Shown piece after piece: positions 33,602-45,545 of a stretch of 64,000 nucleotides of DNA. Location: positions 84,043 to 148,042 of the forward strand of contig JNEU01000888.1 of the NCBI GenBank assembly GCA_000697475.1, written 5' to 3'. This DNA is from Lichtheimia corymbifera B2541 (lineage: Eukaryota; Mucoromycota; Mucoromycetes; Mucorales; Lichtheimiaceae). The notes under the pieces are model-generated. The model worked only from the letters and a program-made list of their open reading frames with translations. It had not been told where the DNA came from and ran no database searches. Positions within the stretch are counted from its first letter, which is position 1. The number at the start of each line of letters is the position of its first letter. A program made the translations under genes and the position numbers.

Positions 33602-35452
33602 TCATTCTTTTACACATTTGGCAAATGGGTTAGGGGGTTGTAATTCTTCTATGGACCATTCTGGCAATACTACCAAATCATCATCTTCATCTTCATCTTC
33701 GCTATTGTAAGCTGTCGTGGTCTCGCTGTTGTTGGCTGTTGTGCTTGTTGACGATGAATCGGTCCCATTGTTGGATTGTTTTTGCTGCTTACCATTGTGG
33801 AGACATCCAAATAAGCCTTCTTCATGCCCTGGTAAATCTTCTTTTGTAGGTGATGATGCCACAGCCGGCGTTTTCTTGTCATCTTCTTCCAATACCAAAA
33901 ATGATTTTTGCCGCATACGCACATTCCATTGTAAAGAGGTTTGAAGGGAATGAAACCAGTCGCATGTGGAACCCGTACGTGCGACTGTTGTGAGTGGATT
34001 TTGAGATACAGTGATTTTGACGTGATCACCAGCTGTGGGAGAACGATCAGCTGACCAATGTCAAATACACATGGCACATACTATACTTACGTTTCAACTC
34101 TACTCGATTACGGCCATCAAAGCTGCAATAGGCTGATCGTACACTACCAAACGGTACAACAACACGAATGACCATTGTCTCTGGCAACAGCATGGGTCTA
34201 AAGCTGAGCGTGTGTGGGCAAATGGGAGTCACCAAGGTTGCACGTACTTCAGGATGGGTCAAGGAACCACCAGCAGAAAGCTAAATAATACATTTGTGAA
34301 TAATACTTCTTCCAAAGATTATATATTACATGGCATCATACCGAGTAAGCAGTGGACCCTGTGGGTGTAGCAATGACAATGCCATCCGCTTGTACGGTTG
34401 TCAAATGACGTTCATCACCAAATAATTCCAGTACTGACATGTACGCACTTGGCCCACGATCCACCACAATTTCATTAAGGACATCGTAGGTTGCACAAGG
34501 GGCTGCAGTATAACACGGGATTTCCTTGCTCACTGCGTCACGCTCAGGCTCACTTAGATTACGTGATTCGATTTTGAGCTGCTTTTTCATCCAAGTCGTC
34601 TCGATATGAGCCAGCTGACATGCTTGCAAAATGGATTCTGATTGACGCCTTCGTTCACATGCACTATTATCTTGCTGATGCCGATAGATGGTACAGCTTA
34701 GACGCATCCGTGCTGTAGTCCTATACCCTTGTTCAAAGACTTCCTTGAACGTCTCACGGTGATCATGATATGGATAGGTTGCAAGGAAATTCAGCGAGCC
34801 CAAATGAAACGAAAGAATCGGTGGCACGTAGGATTGAAACAGCCATGATGTAAAGAGCACCGTGCCATCACCACCAAGCTACATACATACATGCTGTGTA
34901 TTGGTATCTCATCCATACTCTCTATCTCCACGGGGGACTTACCGTAAGGATCAAGTGAAACATTCTGGGGTTTTCATGCAGTAATTTGGGTGTCCAAAAC
35001 TTGAGATTCTTTTTGATGAGTAGATTGACTTGAGTCATTTCATGGTATCGAAAACATTTGACATGCTCCAAGTGAGCATCCACATAACTTTTTGTGAAAT
35101 AGCGTTGAGAACATGGTAGCATAAATAATGAGCGCACAGACATTTGCTTACACTGTAAATGGATCTTGTTTGCCGAATCGGGGTGTGCAAATTAACCATT
35201 CAGTCAACCTTCTTGTCATTCTGAGCAGCTTTTTGTCGCCTGCTTTGGTGATAATGACCAATTTGTTTTGATTTGGATCCCATTTTTGCAGCACTGGACG
35301 CACGTTGATGAATAAGGATGATAGAATAGCATAACAGCACTTTTGCACTTACTTGATTCGAAATGCTCGGGATATATAGGTGAAGATATGGGTGGTGAAT
35401 GTACACTGGATTGACGACGTGGACGTGGTATATCTGTGTTAAGGTCAGGCAT
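33602..35452 (-). CDS. NAD kinase (ATP-NAD kinase, Utr1/Pos5 family)
   Basis: 514 residues. Exons (minus) 35452-35353, 35293-35152, 35087-34943, 34878-34342, 34280-34091 and 34032-33602. Phosphorylates NAD+ to NADP+. Core motifs: LTLGGDGTVLF (GGDGT at about 131-135), PPILSFHLGSLNFLA, VLNEIVVDRGPS, ADGIVIATPTGSTAYS then LSAGGS, and SFDGRNRVELK. The upstream segment (VIITKAGDKKLLRM, WLICTPR) matches fungal cytosolic/nuclear enzymes more than the short mitochondrial Pos5. A Ser/Asp/Glu-rich C-terminal tail (NSEDEDEDDD) is peculiar to this protein. For the last intron I chose the 58-nt version, giving KPGDHVKI; a 40-nt alternative acceptor in the same frame adds six residues. Confidence 0.92.
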
Positions 35453-35699
35453 AATGATAAAGATGTAAAGAATAGAAAAAGGTATTCATGCAAGGGGTTG
35501 ATGGGATGAAGGAAGGGAAAAATGGTCAGCCGTGTGACGGGAATTAAAGTTGACCTATCATATCGGATTGGTCCCCGGTTGGTTCTCGACAGCCCAACTC
35601 CATCACTCATTTATCTTTCCTTTTACCAACCATGTGAAAGGAAATCTTTTTGTACCTTTTTCTTCCCCGCATTCTTTACTTTTTTCGCTCCAATACAAC

Positions 35700-36630
35700 A
35701 TGCCAGCAGACGTCAAAGAGCCTTTGAACCCACTCGCCATTGCGAAACTCCTTGGTCCTAACACACCCACGCTTGACCATTTTATTCGATTTTTCAGCAC
35801 CGTGCGTGGCACTGATAAAGTGCTCATGGTAACAAAGATGATGACATTTGTGGATATACACAAGCACATACCAACCAATCAAGGTGATCCATCTATCTAC
35901 TCTAGTTTATCTCATATTGGTCCAAGGTGGTGATTTGGTTTTTGCAACGTCGTGGCGTTGATCCCAAGATTGCTATGCGTATCCAAAACTTGGCTGGTCC
36001 TGCTAGTGATTTCCGCATGTTGCTGCGTTACTATGGTTTGTTGCCCATGATCCAGTATATGAAATATCTCGAATACAACAAACCTCCAAGCAAATTGACC
36101 CTGCACGTTGAACGCATTCAAAACTTGTCAATGCTCTTTTACTACCCACTCGAACACTTGTACTGGCTTGGTGCCCATCAAATTGTCCCCATGACTGAAA
36201 ACAAGGCCAACAAGATTAGTGTATGGAGCTGTCGTGCTTGGGCTGTGTGGGTGATTCTCGAGTTTGTTCGTCTTGGTGAGCAATATCGTGTGCTCAAGCA
36301 CCGTGAAACTGGACTGTTGAAGCGCATCAAGGCCGGTGATATTGAATCAGATGAGGATCCAGAAGCTGAAATGGCTAGTATGAAGGCTGAAAGGTCATCC
36401 ATCTTTGTCAACACCATGATGAACATTGGGTAAGCATCTTTGGGAGGAGAAAAAAGGATCCATTGGCACTTGATACTTACTCATCGGTAACCCTTTTCAA
36501 ACCCAGTTATTTCCCTCTCACGTTGCATTGGTCTCGTGAAGCCGGCCTCATTCCGGATGTCGTTGTTGGCATGTGCGGTGGTTTTGCCTCTCTTTTCCAA
36601 CTCTATGCCGCCTGGCGCGACACTGCTTAA
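35700..36630 (+). CDS. PEX11: Peroxisomal membrane protein PEX11
   Basis: 251 residues, three exons 35700-35828, 35927-36429 and 36507-36630 (TAA). PEX11 drives elongation and division of peroxisomes. Family sequence is visible: LDHFIRFFSTVRGTDKVLM (amphipathic N-terminal helix), GPASDFRMLLRYYGLLPMI, an internal helix LFYYPLEHLYWLG, ISVWSCRAWAVWVILEF, and the C-terminal membrane segment LIPDVVVGMCGGFASLFQLY before WRDTA. The length is typical (about 230-250). It is divergent from the NAD kinase gene with about 250 nt between starts. Confidence 0.92.
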
Positions 36631-37076
36631 TTGTTAAATCATTATCATGTGTGTACAGTATCCTCTCTATATGTGTATTCCCTCTACTGTTATCCTCCAA
36701 TCCCCATCCACTTGCCACTTTTAGAACTTTAAAAATATACTCACCTCGGGGCTAATCCCGCTATATTTTTCATCCGTCCGCTCATTGTTTTATATGAAAG
36801 ACATGCACTCACATGCTTTTTCATTCCAACACAATGAACATTTATGCTCTACCATTGTCATGTCGTACGGCAGCAACGTGTATTTTTGCGGGGAATGGAG
36901 TTCACGTGATCACAACAAGCGACCATTTTGTTCTGTATAGTAATCAGCAATGCAAAATGATATATATATACTACGATGACTTTTTGTAGAAGGGGGTGAA
37001 CAAATAAAGCTACCCTTTGATCTAATATTGGTGGTATAATAAAAGCATATCATGCTGTGAAGGATAAGGCCATCCA
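36631..37076. other. 3' spacer between convergent genes
   Basis: AT-rich. Contains a short TATATATATA run near 36960-36970. No gene seen. Confidence 0.4.
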
Positions 37077-39274
37077 TCATGTTTTAGGTTTTCTTGGTGG
37101 GCAATCTTGGATAGTGATAGTCGTTTGCCGTGGTGGTGGTGGTGGTGGTGATGGTGATGCTGTTTCTACTGTTGTAATTTCATCAATGTCCGTGTTTGAT
37201 CTTTCATCGGTGGTGGCTCCAACATCTGTGGTTGAGTCGCATTGTTTGCTTGCTGTTGTAGTAATAACAGTCTTCCCTGATAATCCAATAGCTTGTTTTT
37301 CCAAATCCATGAGGACATTCTTTTTGCCTTGTTGGGTCATCCATGTGTTACCATTGCCATCGACTGCAGTAGTGGCAATACTTTCGAGATCGGTTCGGCT
37401 CAAATCATTACGTTTCAAGGAAAATAAATCGGATGCACGTCGTTCGCCACGACATAGTTGCCAAAGGACACGTGTTCCCACCCACACTGGGATCGAAAAA
37501 CCATGCACCACGACAGATGCCAATACAATAAAATAGACAACAGGCAAAAGTGTCGCTCGTGCATATGCAAATGGGCCATCGGGTGTAAAGATATCGGTTG
37601 CAGTTGCATAATAAAAGATCTAATAATAAATCATTGACATGAGTGATGCATTTGTTGGGCATGAATTTTGTAACAACATACAGCTCCCACACCAATGGGT
37701 CCAAACCAGCCTGTGAATAAAGCCTCTTGCCAGTCATAAATTGCAGGGACAAATTTGTACAAGAGCAAGGTGGATGGTACACGTCGTAAAAGAATAACAA
37801 GGATCGCCAACACAAAAAGTCGCCACAAGGATAGATCCACAAATGCTTGCCATGGCTATACATTATGGATGTTGTGAGTGAACGATCTGGGGGGAGAGGT
37901 GGATGATTGTGTGTGTCGATGGCTTACCATAGTTGCACCGATATAAGTAAAAATGATGACATTTAAAAGTGGATCAAGCACCTGATATAAAAGTTAGTAA
38001 ATGATCAAAATGCCATTACAATGCACATACCTGTAGGAAATGGGAATTACGTGTATGTCGACTGAACCATTCATCCCATGAGAGTGCGACACCAGCTGTA
38101 AAGCACGCTAACAAGTCATCGCTCGTCACGAGGGACACGACACCGAGCAAAAATATCTATATGTAATATGACAATCAGTTACCAAGCTATTTCAGATGAT
38201 CTTTTTGAATGCACTTACACCCATGGCAAAGCCTACTAACTCAAGCCACTCCTTATCAATCAGGTTCCTACAGATATATAAACACGCAGGTAAGCACATT
38301 AGGAATGTGCTATTGGAACAAACAGCCGACCGACATACCATTCATGACATTTTTTGAGCAAAAGGCGGGCACCTGTACCAAGCAAGGCGCCTATAGCAAC
38401 TGAGAGCAATACACCACGCAGTACAGCTTGTATAACCCATTCTTTAACAACCTCACCACCCGATAATTTCATCAAGTAGACTGCTAGAAAGAGAAAAGGA
38501 TAACCAAGACCATCGTTGGCAGCACTGAATCAAGACACCTTAGATTAGTAAATTGAAAGGCCAAGATGAAGATAATACACAATGATCGTACCTTTCAGCA
38601 GCAATGAGATAGCGAATGCCAGCACGTACATTGCGTTCAGCGTATGGGCCTTGTACAATGGCGTTCGATAAGACAGGATCCGTTGGCGTGAAGCAGGCGG
38701 CGATCATAAGTGCTGCTAGCTATTGGTAGATTAGTTTCTGCATATATCAAGGGGCAAAATGGCTAAAAGGAATTGCACTTACAAAATCCATTCCAGGCAC
38801 CAAGGCTTCCACTAGAGCTGCACTTACTACCCACATAAGCGACATGCCTGCTAGTAGAATAAGGAGCATAGATAGCCATTCATCCCAGATATATCGATTC
38901 GGTAATGTAAGGCCCACAGCCATCACCTTATCAGTAGTCGTTAATATCCAATGATCCTATTCTTCTTGTCGAAAATGTTGTTACCTGCAAATCGATGATC
39001 ACTCGGCTGATTCCCAAGGTAAAGCTTTCTTGTTCTTCTGCGGTTGCAAAAGAGATAAAGTTTGCACATGCTGGACCCAACAAGATACCAAAAGCAACCG
39101 CAATGGCTATACTCTCTTGTATTAATATTGAGGAACATGGGATGCATCGATTCCTTTTTTTTTTCACATACGTGCTTCTGAAAGACACAGCCTCTCTTTA
39201 AGGAAAGAAGAGCACAGACCAAATACCAAAATAAATCCACCGAGAAACGTGGCAATAATCGAGAGATCCATCAT
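37077..39274 (-). CDS. NHA1: Plasma-membrane Na+(K+)/H+ antiporter, fungal Nha1/Sod2 type
   Basis: 545 residues in ten exons (minus): 39274-39172, 39115-38985, 38926-38783, 38719-38592, 38524-38339, 38267-38219, 38156-38031, 37981-37928, 37855-37682 and 37619-37077. Exports alkali cations in exchange for protons. About 12 hydrophobic helices start at MMDLSIIATFLGGFILVFG. Ion-site motifs are present: FTPTDPVLSNAIVQGP (Asp140) and AESAANDGLGYPFLFLAVY (Asn172-Asp173). Later helices include FAMGIFLLGVVSLVTSDDL, NVIIFTYIGATMPW and LPVVYFIVLASVVVHGFSIP. The hydrophilic C-terminal tail is about 110 residues with a poly-Pro run, much shorter than in S. cerevisiae Nha1 and closer to S. pombe Sod2. Two consecutive ATGs begin the frame. 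Confidence 0.93.
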
Positions 39275-40512
39275 CAGAGAAAGAGGAAGAGGAGGAGATT
39301 ATTATATGAAATAGTAGGTTGTATATACAAAGAAGGAGGGTGATTTGATAAGAAGTTATCCACAATGATGCAAGAAGATATGAATGTACAAGTGCTCACA
39401 ATCAAAAGTGAGAAAAGTTCTTGCAATGGTATAAGAGGTGGTGGTGGTGAAAAAGGTTTCCAGTTACTTTAAGGTCGTCGTTATTTGATGATGTGACGGG
39501 ATTCCGACAATCCGATCATCGTCCCTTTTGTACGAGTGCGCGAATTATGCCAGTGGGGCATGTCAATCCATAGTGCGTTGAACAAGCGGTGACATTACGC
39601 ATCTGGCTAAAGAAAGTTTCTGCCCCCAACCCCCCTTATCCTTATGCATTGACCTTGTTGATTGCATTGAATGATCCTATGTGTATCATCTAATATCGAG
39701 TCATGCGTTGTTTTCTCTTTACGAGTGTGATCGTATCAGCAGATTGTACCAAAAACTTTTATTTACCGCAATAAGCACTCTAGAAGCAGATGGCTCAAAT
39801 TTACCTGCAAAGGCAATTAGCCTTCAACACCATGAGCGGAGAAACTCCTATTTGGGGTTAAAATGATCATTTTCCCATGGTGGCGCGCGTGCGAGAGAGC
39901 GGCAGGTTCCAGGAAAATTGGTGCCTTTTTTGTTTTCATGGCAAGAACAAACATTTTTATTCAAGCTACTAACTACAAAGGATGATCATCTCCACACACA
40001 CATATTAAGCTTAATCCGTTACACATACAGTGAAGCGTTCCTTTATTGTAATACGTATATATATCTATCTATACTACTCTTTCTCTACTACTACCTTATC
40101 CAATCCCATCCAGTACCCACCTCATTGTGTGTCATCCCGAAAATCTGAAAGAAGATAACAAAAGAACCTGAAACGAGATCATGTTTGTGCACAGATGCAC
40201 CCTGAAATGTTTGTGTGTCCATCCACCAACATGTGATGTTGTTGATCCAAGCGCTGCTGCTGTGTGTGTTGACATTCTAGATTTCCCCCGTCATTGTTAT
40301 AGAAGTAACACCTCCACCATGCGAGAAGCAAAACACGATAAACAATGCCGTTTTCCCAATGATCCATGATCAATCAAACAAATGCTGCGTATGTGTGTCG
40401 AATCAAACGTGGGACAGCAGTAGTAGCAAATAGCAGCAGTAGTCATAGCGACAGACAGACAGACAGAGAGACAGAGAGACAATGTTTCAAGCCAATAATT
40501 CTTTAATGTCCA
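39275..40512. other. Intergenic region
   Basis: Promoter space of the antiporter and 3' flank of the R/P-rich gene. It contains (GACA)n-type repeats near 40450-40480. Small open frames lack motifs. Confidence 0.4.
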
Positions 40513-42040
40513 TCAGCGAAAATCTCCATCTCGACGATACATGGGTCTGTATGGGCCATTACGACCCCGTTCTAAACGTCGATGAGGTGGTCTATCCACA
40601 AGGCGTCTCTCATCGGGTCGGCGTAAATGTGGATATTGGCGTGATGGTGGTGGTGGTAATCGTGGCGGTGGTGATGGTGGCATAGGTGGATGATGATGGT
40701 GATGATGATGATGATGACTATTATATCCATTGGTACGTGGATGATCATATCCAGCTTGTTGACGAGGAGGTCGATCATAATAGCTGTCAGGTGGATAATC
40801 ATGATGATACCCATTAAGATGATGCTGTCGTCTTGGTGGTGGTGGTGGCAAAGGCATATCACGTGGACGAGGTGGTGGTGGTAAGGGTGGTAATGGTGAT
40901 CGTGCACGTTGTCGATTGTTGGGCCAATCTCTTCGCTCTGATGGCTTTGGATAAGGTTGTCGTTCTCTGCTAATACTACGACGTCGTGTGTCTCCTTGAA
41001 TAACCCTGCGAGAACGATCCTGCCATGATGATGATGATGAAGATTCTGGAAAACGAGGAGGTGGAGTAGGTGAGCGATGTCGATAATTCAATGGTTCCCG
41101 ATTGCTACCGCTACGTGGCACAATGGCTTGTTGTGGTGGTAATGGCTGATGATCTTTTGTCCGGTTGTATCCATGGTGATGATTATCTCTTGAGAATCTT
41201 CTTGGTGCTGAAGGTGGTGGTGGTGGTGCTGCTACTGGTGCTGATGATGCTGGTGGTGGTGATGTTGAACGCTGTCGGGAAGTTGTAGGACGTTGTTCTT
41301 GATCCCTTCCTCTACCTCTTCCTCCTCCTCCAACTCTGATATTGTTGCTACTACTCACTGGTGGTCTTGACCTAGGATGCTGCTCTGACATACGACGATC
41401 ATTATTATCCATTCTGGGTCGTTTGTACTGCTGTGGTTGTTGTTGTTGTTGTCGTTCTCTTTCCATCCTTTCCTTTTCACGCACACGCCTTTCTTGCTGC
41501 TCCTTTAATTCGTCCAAACGCTGCTGATGCTTGAGTTCTTGTTCACGTAACAGATCCTGTTGCTTTGAATCATTTACTTGACGTTCCTTTTCCTGTCGAT
41601 GATGATCTGATTCACCAAAGATGGCTTCCTCTTCTTCTTCATCAGCTTCAAGAGATATCACAATATCATCGGCTGAAGGTTCACTTGGTAAAGGTGCTAC
41701 TGCTGCTGAAAGTGGTGGTGGTGGAGGCGGTGACGGAGAACGTGGCGACTTTGGAGGAGGAGCTGTTGACTCATGATGGCTGTCTGCCATGGTTCGATCG
41801 CTAGAAGGAGCCGGGAATGCAAGAGTTGTGCATTTCATCCGTCAGCAACGTGCGGCACAACAACGAGACAAAAAAAGATGGGCACCAGTAACTGATGCAT
41901 CTTTAAACATGTTCAAACCTTGTTGGTGAAGAATGACGTGGTAACGATGGTGGTGGACGTCGGTTGTTGCTACGTTTGTATTCCACGTTCCGCTTATCGT
42001 AAGGTCGCTTAGGTTGACGGTCTCGTTTGTATCGGTCCAT
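40513..42040 (-). CDS. Arg/Pro/His-rich low-complexity protein, possibly RNA-processing related
   Basis: 469 residues, two exons (minus) 42040-41919 and 41800-40513. It starts MDRYKRDRQPKRPYDKRN. Features in order: a basic N-terminus; a P/S segment with SPRSPSPPPPPP; an acidic stretch (LEADEEEEEAIFGE); a charged helix of about 60 residues (QELKHQQRLDELKEQQERRV); an RGG-like patch (GGGGRGRGRDQ); many RS/SP dipeptides (RSPTPPP, RRRSISRERQ); a His9 tract; and a C-terminal R-rich tail. RS, RGG and proline-rich character suggests an intrinsically disordered RNA-binding or spliceosome-associated protein. No folded domain is recognised, so this is inference from composition. Confidence 0.72.
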
Positions 42041-42474
42041 GAGGAAAGAAAAATGCTCTGAAAGAGTGGGAAAAGGAAAAAAGAGAGATGCCAGATGAAA
42101 ACGATCCATTCGCTGAGCCCCAAAGGCACCACTTGGCTTTTTCCTCTGATTGGATGACGATACCCACTGCTGCTGCGCACCATGTCACCAAAAGATGCAA
42201 TACAGTACATCAAGCCCCATTTTCTACTTTGTATATATCCAGCGACCCTCAGTGTAGTGTAGGAGAGAATTAGTTATGTGATATCCCTATTTTATTGATC
42301 TTTGATGTTCACTATAAACGAACACTTCTTTTTATCTCATTCACGGTTCAAATGACATGACTGTGGTTTAAAAGTGCATATATCATTCATTACCACTCCA
42401 ACAAGTGCTATAAAATTCTTTCACTCGCTACCACGTGAAAAAGGCCAGTCATGAAGAAAAGCCGTTTTGCGCAC

Positions 42475-42510
<36 letters not shown>

Positions 42511-43481
42511 GGGGCCCCTAATGACACCCAATAGGTCTTATAGTTATTTCGCTGTAGAGAGATTATATCATTTTCTTTTGGTTTGATAAAAAAAAAAGTA
42601 TAGAGGAGTGAGGATGCTGTGTAATCCGCATTGAGTTGCCAAGTAAAACTTGGTCTCGCGTATTGCACTTCATAACAAAACACCAGGGGGGAAGATTTTC
42701 AATAACCCACCAATCCCATATCCTAAAGAGAATCCGAAGACGCTCTCATCGTTGGCATAAGGAAGAGCAGGCCATGGTTGTCTGGTACCCCTACCACACC
42801 CTTTCGAGTGCTGCCTACCAAAAGCATTGTCAGGCTATTCGCGGACTTTCCCACGGGCGATAAAGAAGAGTAGAGAATACTACAAAAGCAGCATCTCACC
42901 GTATGTTGACCCGTAAACGCAAGCAAGCAACCTCACTCCAAGAGAAAAGAAAAAAAATTTTGCGCGCCGTTGAATGCTGAGCTTTTATACCTTATTCAAA
43001 AGGCCGTCACCCGGTATAACCAATAACAGTCCTTGGTTTTTGTCAGCCAGCTGCAAACCATCGGGAAAACAATACCCACTTTTTTTTTCCAGATACAGCA
43101 AAAGCAAGGATTGGTTCCTGAACGTCCCAACATGCTTTCAAAAGCCTTGATGTAAGACAACACATTGCACCGTATCGTTGTGTCTTTTTATGACAAGGAT
43201 TGATGATTGATGTGTATAAAACAACAAACATGCAGAATGTGAGTGTGTGTGTAACATTTTTCCTTTGACAGATTTATACGATTCATCTGCCGACGACGAC
43301 ACCCAAAGGTGTCCCATTTTCAGCTCACCCAATTTACGTCCGAGAGACCGGAAAACATGGCCGAACTACTGATTATCATCTAACACAATGAGAGCGGAGC
43401 GATCATTCATCTCCACACGCACACTCAAAAAGGATTCGGATATGGTAAAAAAAGAAAAACTCTACTTCTTTTCCACATATC
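42041..43481. other. Intergenic region between divergent genes with (CAA)n microsatellite
   Basis: A trinucleotide run (ACA/CAA)n spans about 42474-42511. A 75-codon frame near 42636-42863 has no ATG at its beginning and no motif. Nothing else is supported. Confidence 0.5.
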
Positions 43482-45083
43482 ATGCACTTGAACCCCACAA
43501 GCACACTTTCTTATTGGCTTACCAACGCTCCTTTCCAACAACCTACCAAAGAACCCTTGCCAAACAAGGCCGACATTGTCATTATTGGAGGTATAACTTT
43601 GTTGTCATGGTGGTGAACAACATTGCTTTTGTGGATTGCTCATCATCATCATATATCCATACCCCTACATATGTAGCTGGTCTTACTGGCATGTCGACTG
43701 CCTACTGGTTGCAACAGCTACGTCCTGAACTTAAGGTGGTTGTCGTGGAGGCCCGTGGTATTTCGAGTGGTGCCACTGGACGAAATGGTATGTCTGTTTA
43801 TCAGGTCCGTCATGGTCGTGAGATCTCGATCTCTCGTTTGTTGCACTTGAATCCCACGACCCCGCCCCCCCCCCCACTCCCATGATTTCTCACGCTGAAT
43901 GTATGTAGGTGGTATTATCACTCCTGGATTGAATGACGATTTCGATGCCATTGTCAATAGCTATGGTGTGGATGCTGCGAAAAACTTGGTTGAATTTGAT
44001 TACCGTAATGTGGATGCATTGGCTGAATTTCTTAAACATCATTCGGACAATGACAAGGGCTTTTTTGATCCCGAGATCACGTGGACCAAGGGCACGATTA
44101 TTGCATGGTCCACAGCACAAGAAGCTGAAGATAGTTATCCTGGTGCAGTAGCATTGGCTAACAAGATTGAAGATATCCGTGTGCTTTCCCCTGAGGAATT
44201 ACAAAAGATCCCAGGATTGGAATCCTTCAAGCATGGTGGTATCCATATCAGAACAACAGCTATCGCATGGGCTGCCAAGATTGTGTTTTGTCTCGCACGT
44301 TATCTTCAAAACAAGATCCACATTGCCACCCATACCCGTGTTTTGTCGGTGGAGGGTAATAAGGTTATCACCAGCCGTGGTACCATCCAAGCCGGTCGTG
44401 TTGCCTACTGCACAAATGCATGGTCAGGTCGTCTGCTTGAAAAGTTATCGCCTTATATTGTGCCTGTACGCAACCAAGTAGTGAGTGCACGTGCTGTTGA
44501 AGGTCGTCCTCGTCTTGAACATGTGCTTAGTGCCAACCGAGGGTAAGTAGAACGATGACATGATTAGTGTAGGTTCTCACACACTTTTTTAGTTATCAAT
44601 ACATGTCATTCCGCCCCAATGGTGATATTATCATGGGTGGTATGCGCGATATTGTGCCCAGCAAACAAGAATACGAGGACGATGACTCAACCATGAATCT
44701 TACTGTGTCACAAGGACTGCGAAAGTTTATGCGTGAGATTGTCCATGTGCCTTCGGTTGATAAGGAATGGGTTGGTGTGATGGGTTTCTCACGAGATCGA
44801 CTCCCTATTGTCGGTAATCTTAAACCTGTATTGGGTGACAAGGAAGGTAGCAACCAGTACATTGCTGCTGGTTTCACCGGTCATGGTAAGTGTAGAAAAA
44901 AAAGCATGGATGATCCACATGCTAACACTATGTGTATATATAGGTATGCCACGTACTTTCCTCTGCGGTCGTGCTCTCGCTCAAATGCTAGCTGATAAGC
45001 CATTGGATGATTGGTTCCCTTCAGAGTTTTTGGTCGAACACGAGTCTCGTAAGAGCTGGTGGAGTGATAAGAGCAAATTGTAG
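43482..45083 (+). CDS. FAD-dependent oxidoreductase of the DAO (glycine/D-amino-acid oxidase-like) family
   Basis: 428 residues in five exons: 43482-43590, 43677-43787, 43909-44542, 44593-44885 and 44944-45083 (TAG). After a 30-residue lead (MHLNPTSTLSYWLTNAPFQ) comes the dinucleotide fold DIVIIGAGLTGMSTAYWL (GxGxxG), then EARGISSGATGRNGG, the second FAD-contact region (VLSVEGNKVITSRGTIQAGR, YCTNAWSG), and a C-terminal RPNGDIIMGGMRD ... VGVMGFSRDRLPIVGN and YIAAGFTGHGMPRTF. This is the architecture of fungal DAO-domain amine/amino-acid oxidoreductases. There is no N-terminal signal peptide and no SKL end, so a cytosolic location is most likely. The substrate cannot be told. Confidence 0.9.
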
Positions 45084-45545
45084 ATATCTTTCCGTACGCT
45101 CTAGTATATAAAGACGGATATTGTGTATTCCAACTTTCTCTTCTTTTGTCGTTAAGGAATGCTTTTATTAACAGATCAACATATCTGATGATTGCGGCGT
45201 TTGTCAAGTAAATGTCATTGAATATGAGCAAGCTTTTGTCCACGTGATTTGGATTCATGCATTCAATCACAAGTGCCAAGGCTGATATAGCAGAGTGTCA
45301 AGGTATAAAGGCATGTATGTAATATATGTCATGAGGACCATCGCTTTTGTGAGCCTGATCATCGTCAATGCCCGGGAATAAGATGTGGGATGCGGGGTGG
45401 GAGGGGGAAGGCTGCATTAGGCTTCCAAATGTGGATAGAGAAATGCTTCGGACGAGACAATACGCAGCCCTTTTCATCCTTTTTCCTTTTCTTTCTCTCT
45501 CTCTCTTCTCTCTTTTGATTTTTCTTCACACGTGCGTGTTCCACC
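45084..45545. other. Intergenic region
   Basis: Ends with a pyrimidine-rich (CTCTTT) stretch at about 45475-45530 directly before HSE1, typical of 5' leaders in this window. No gene seen. Confidence 0.4.

Noticed and set aside
42636..42863. 75-codon basic frame (KRIRRRSHRWHKEEQ)
   Set aside because: No ATG start, no splice partners and no family; regarded as chance.
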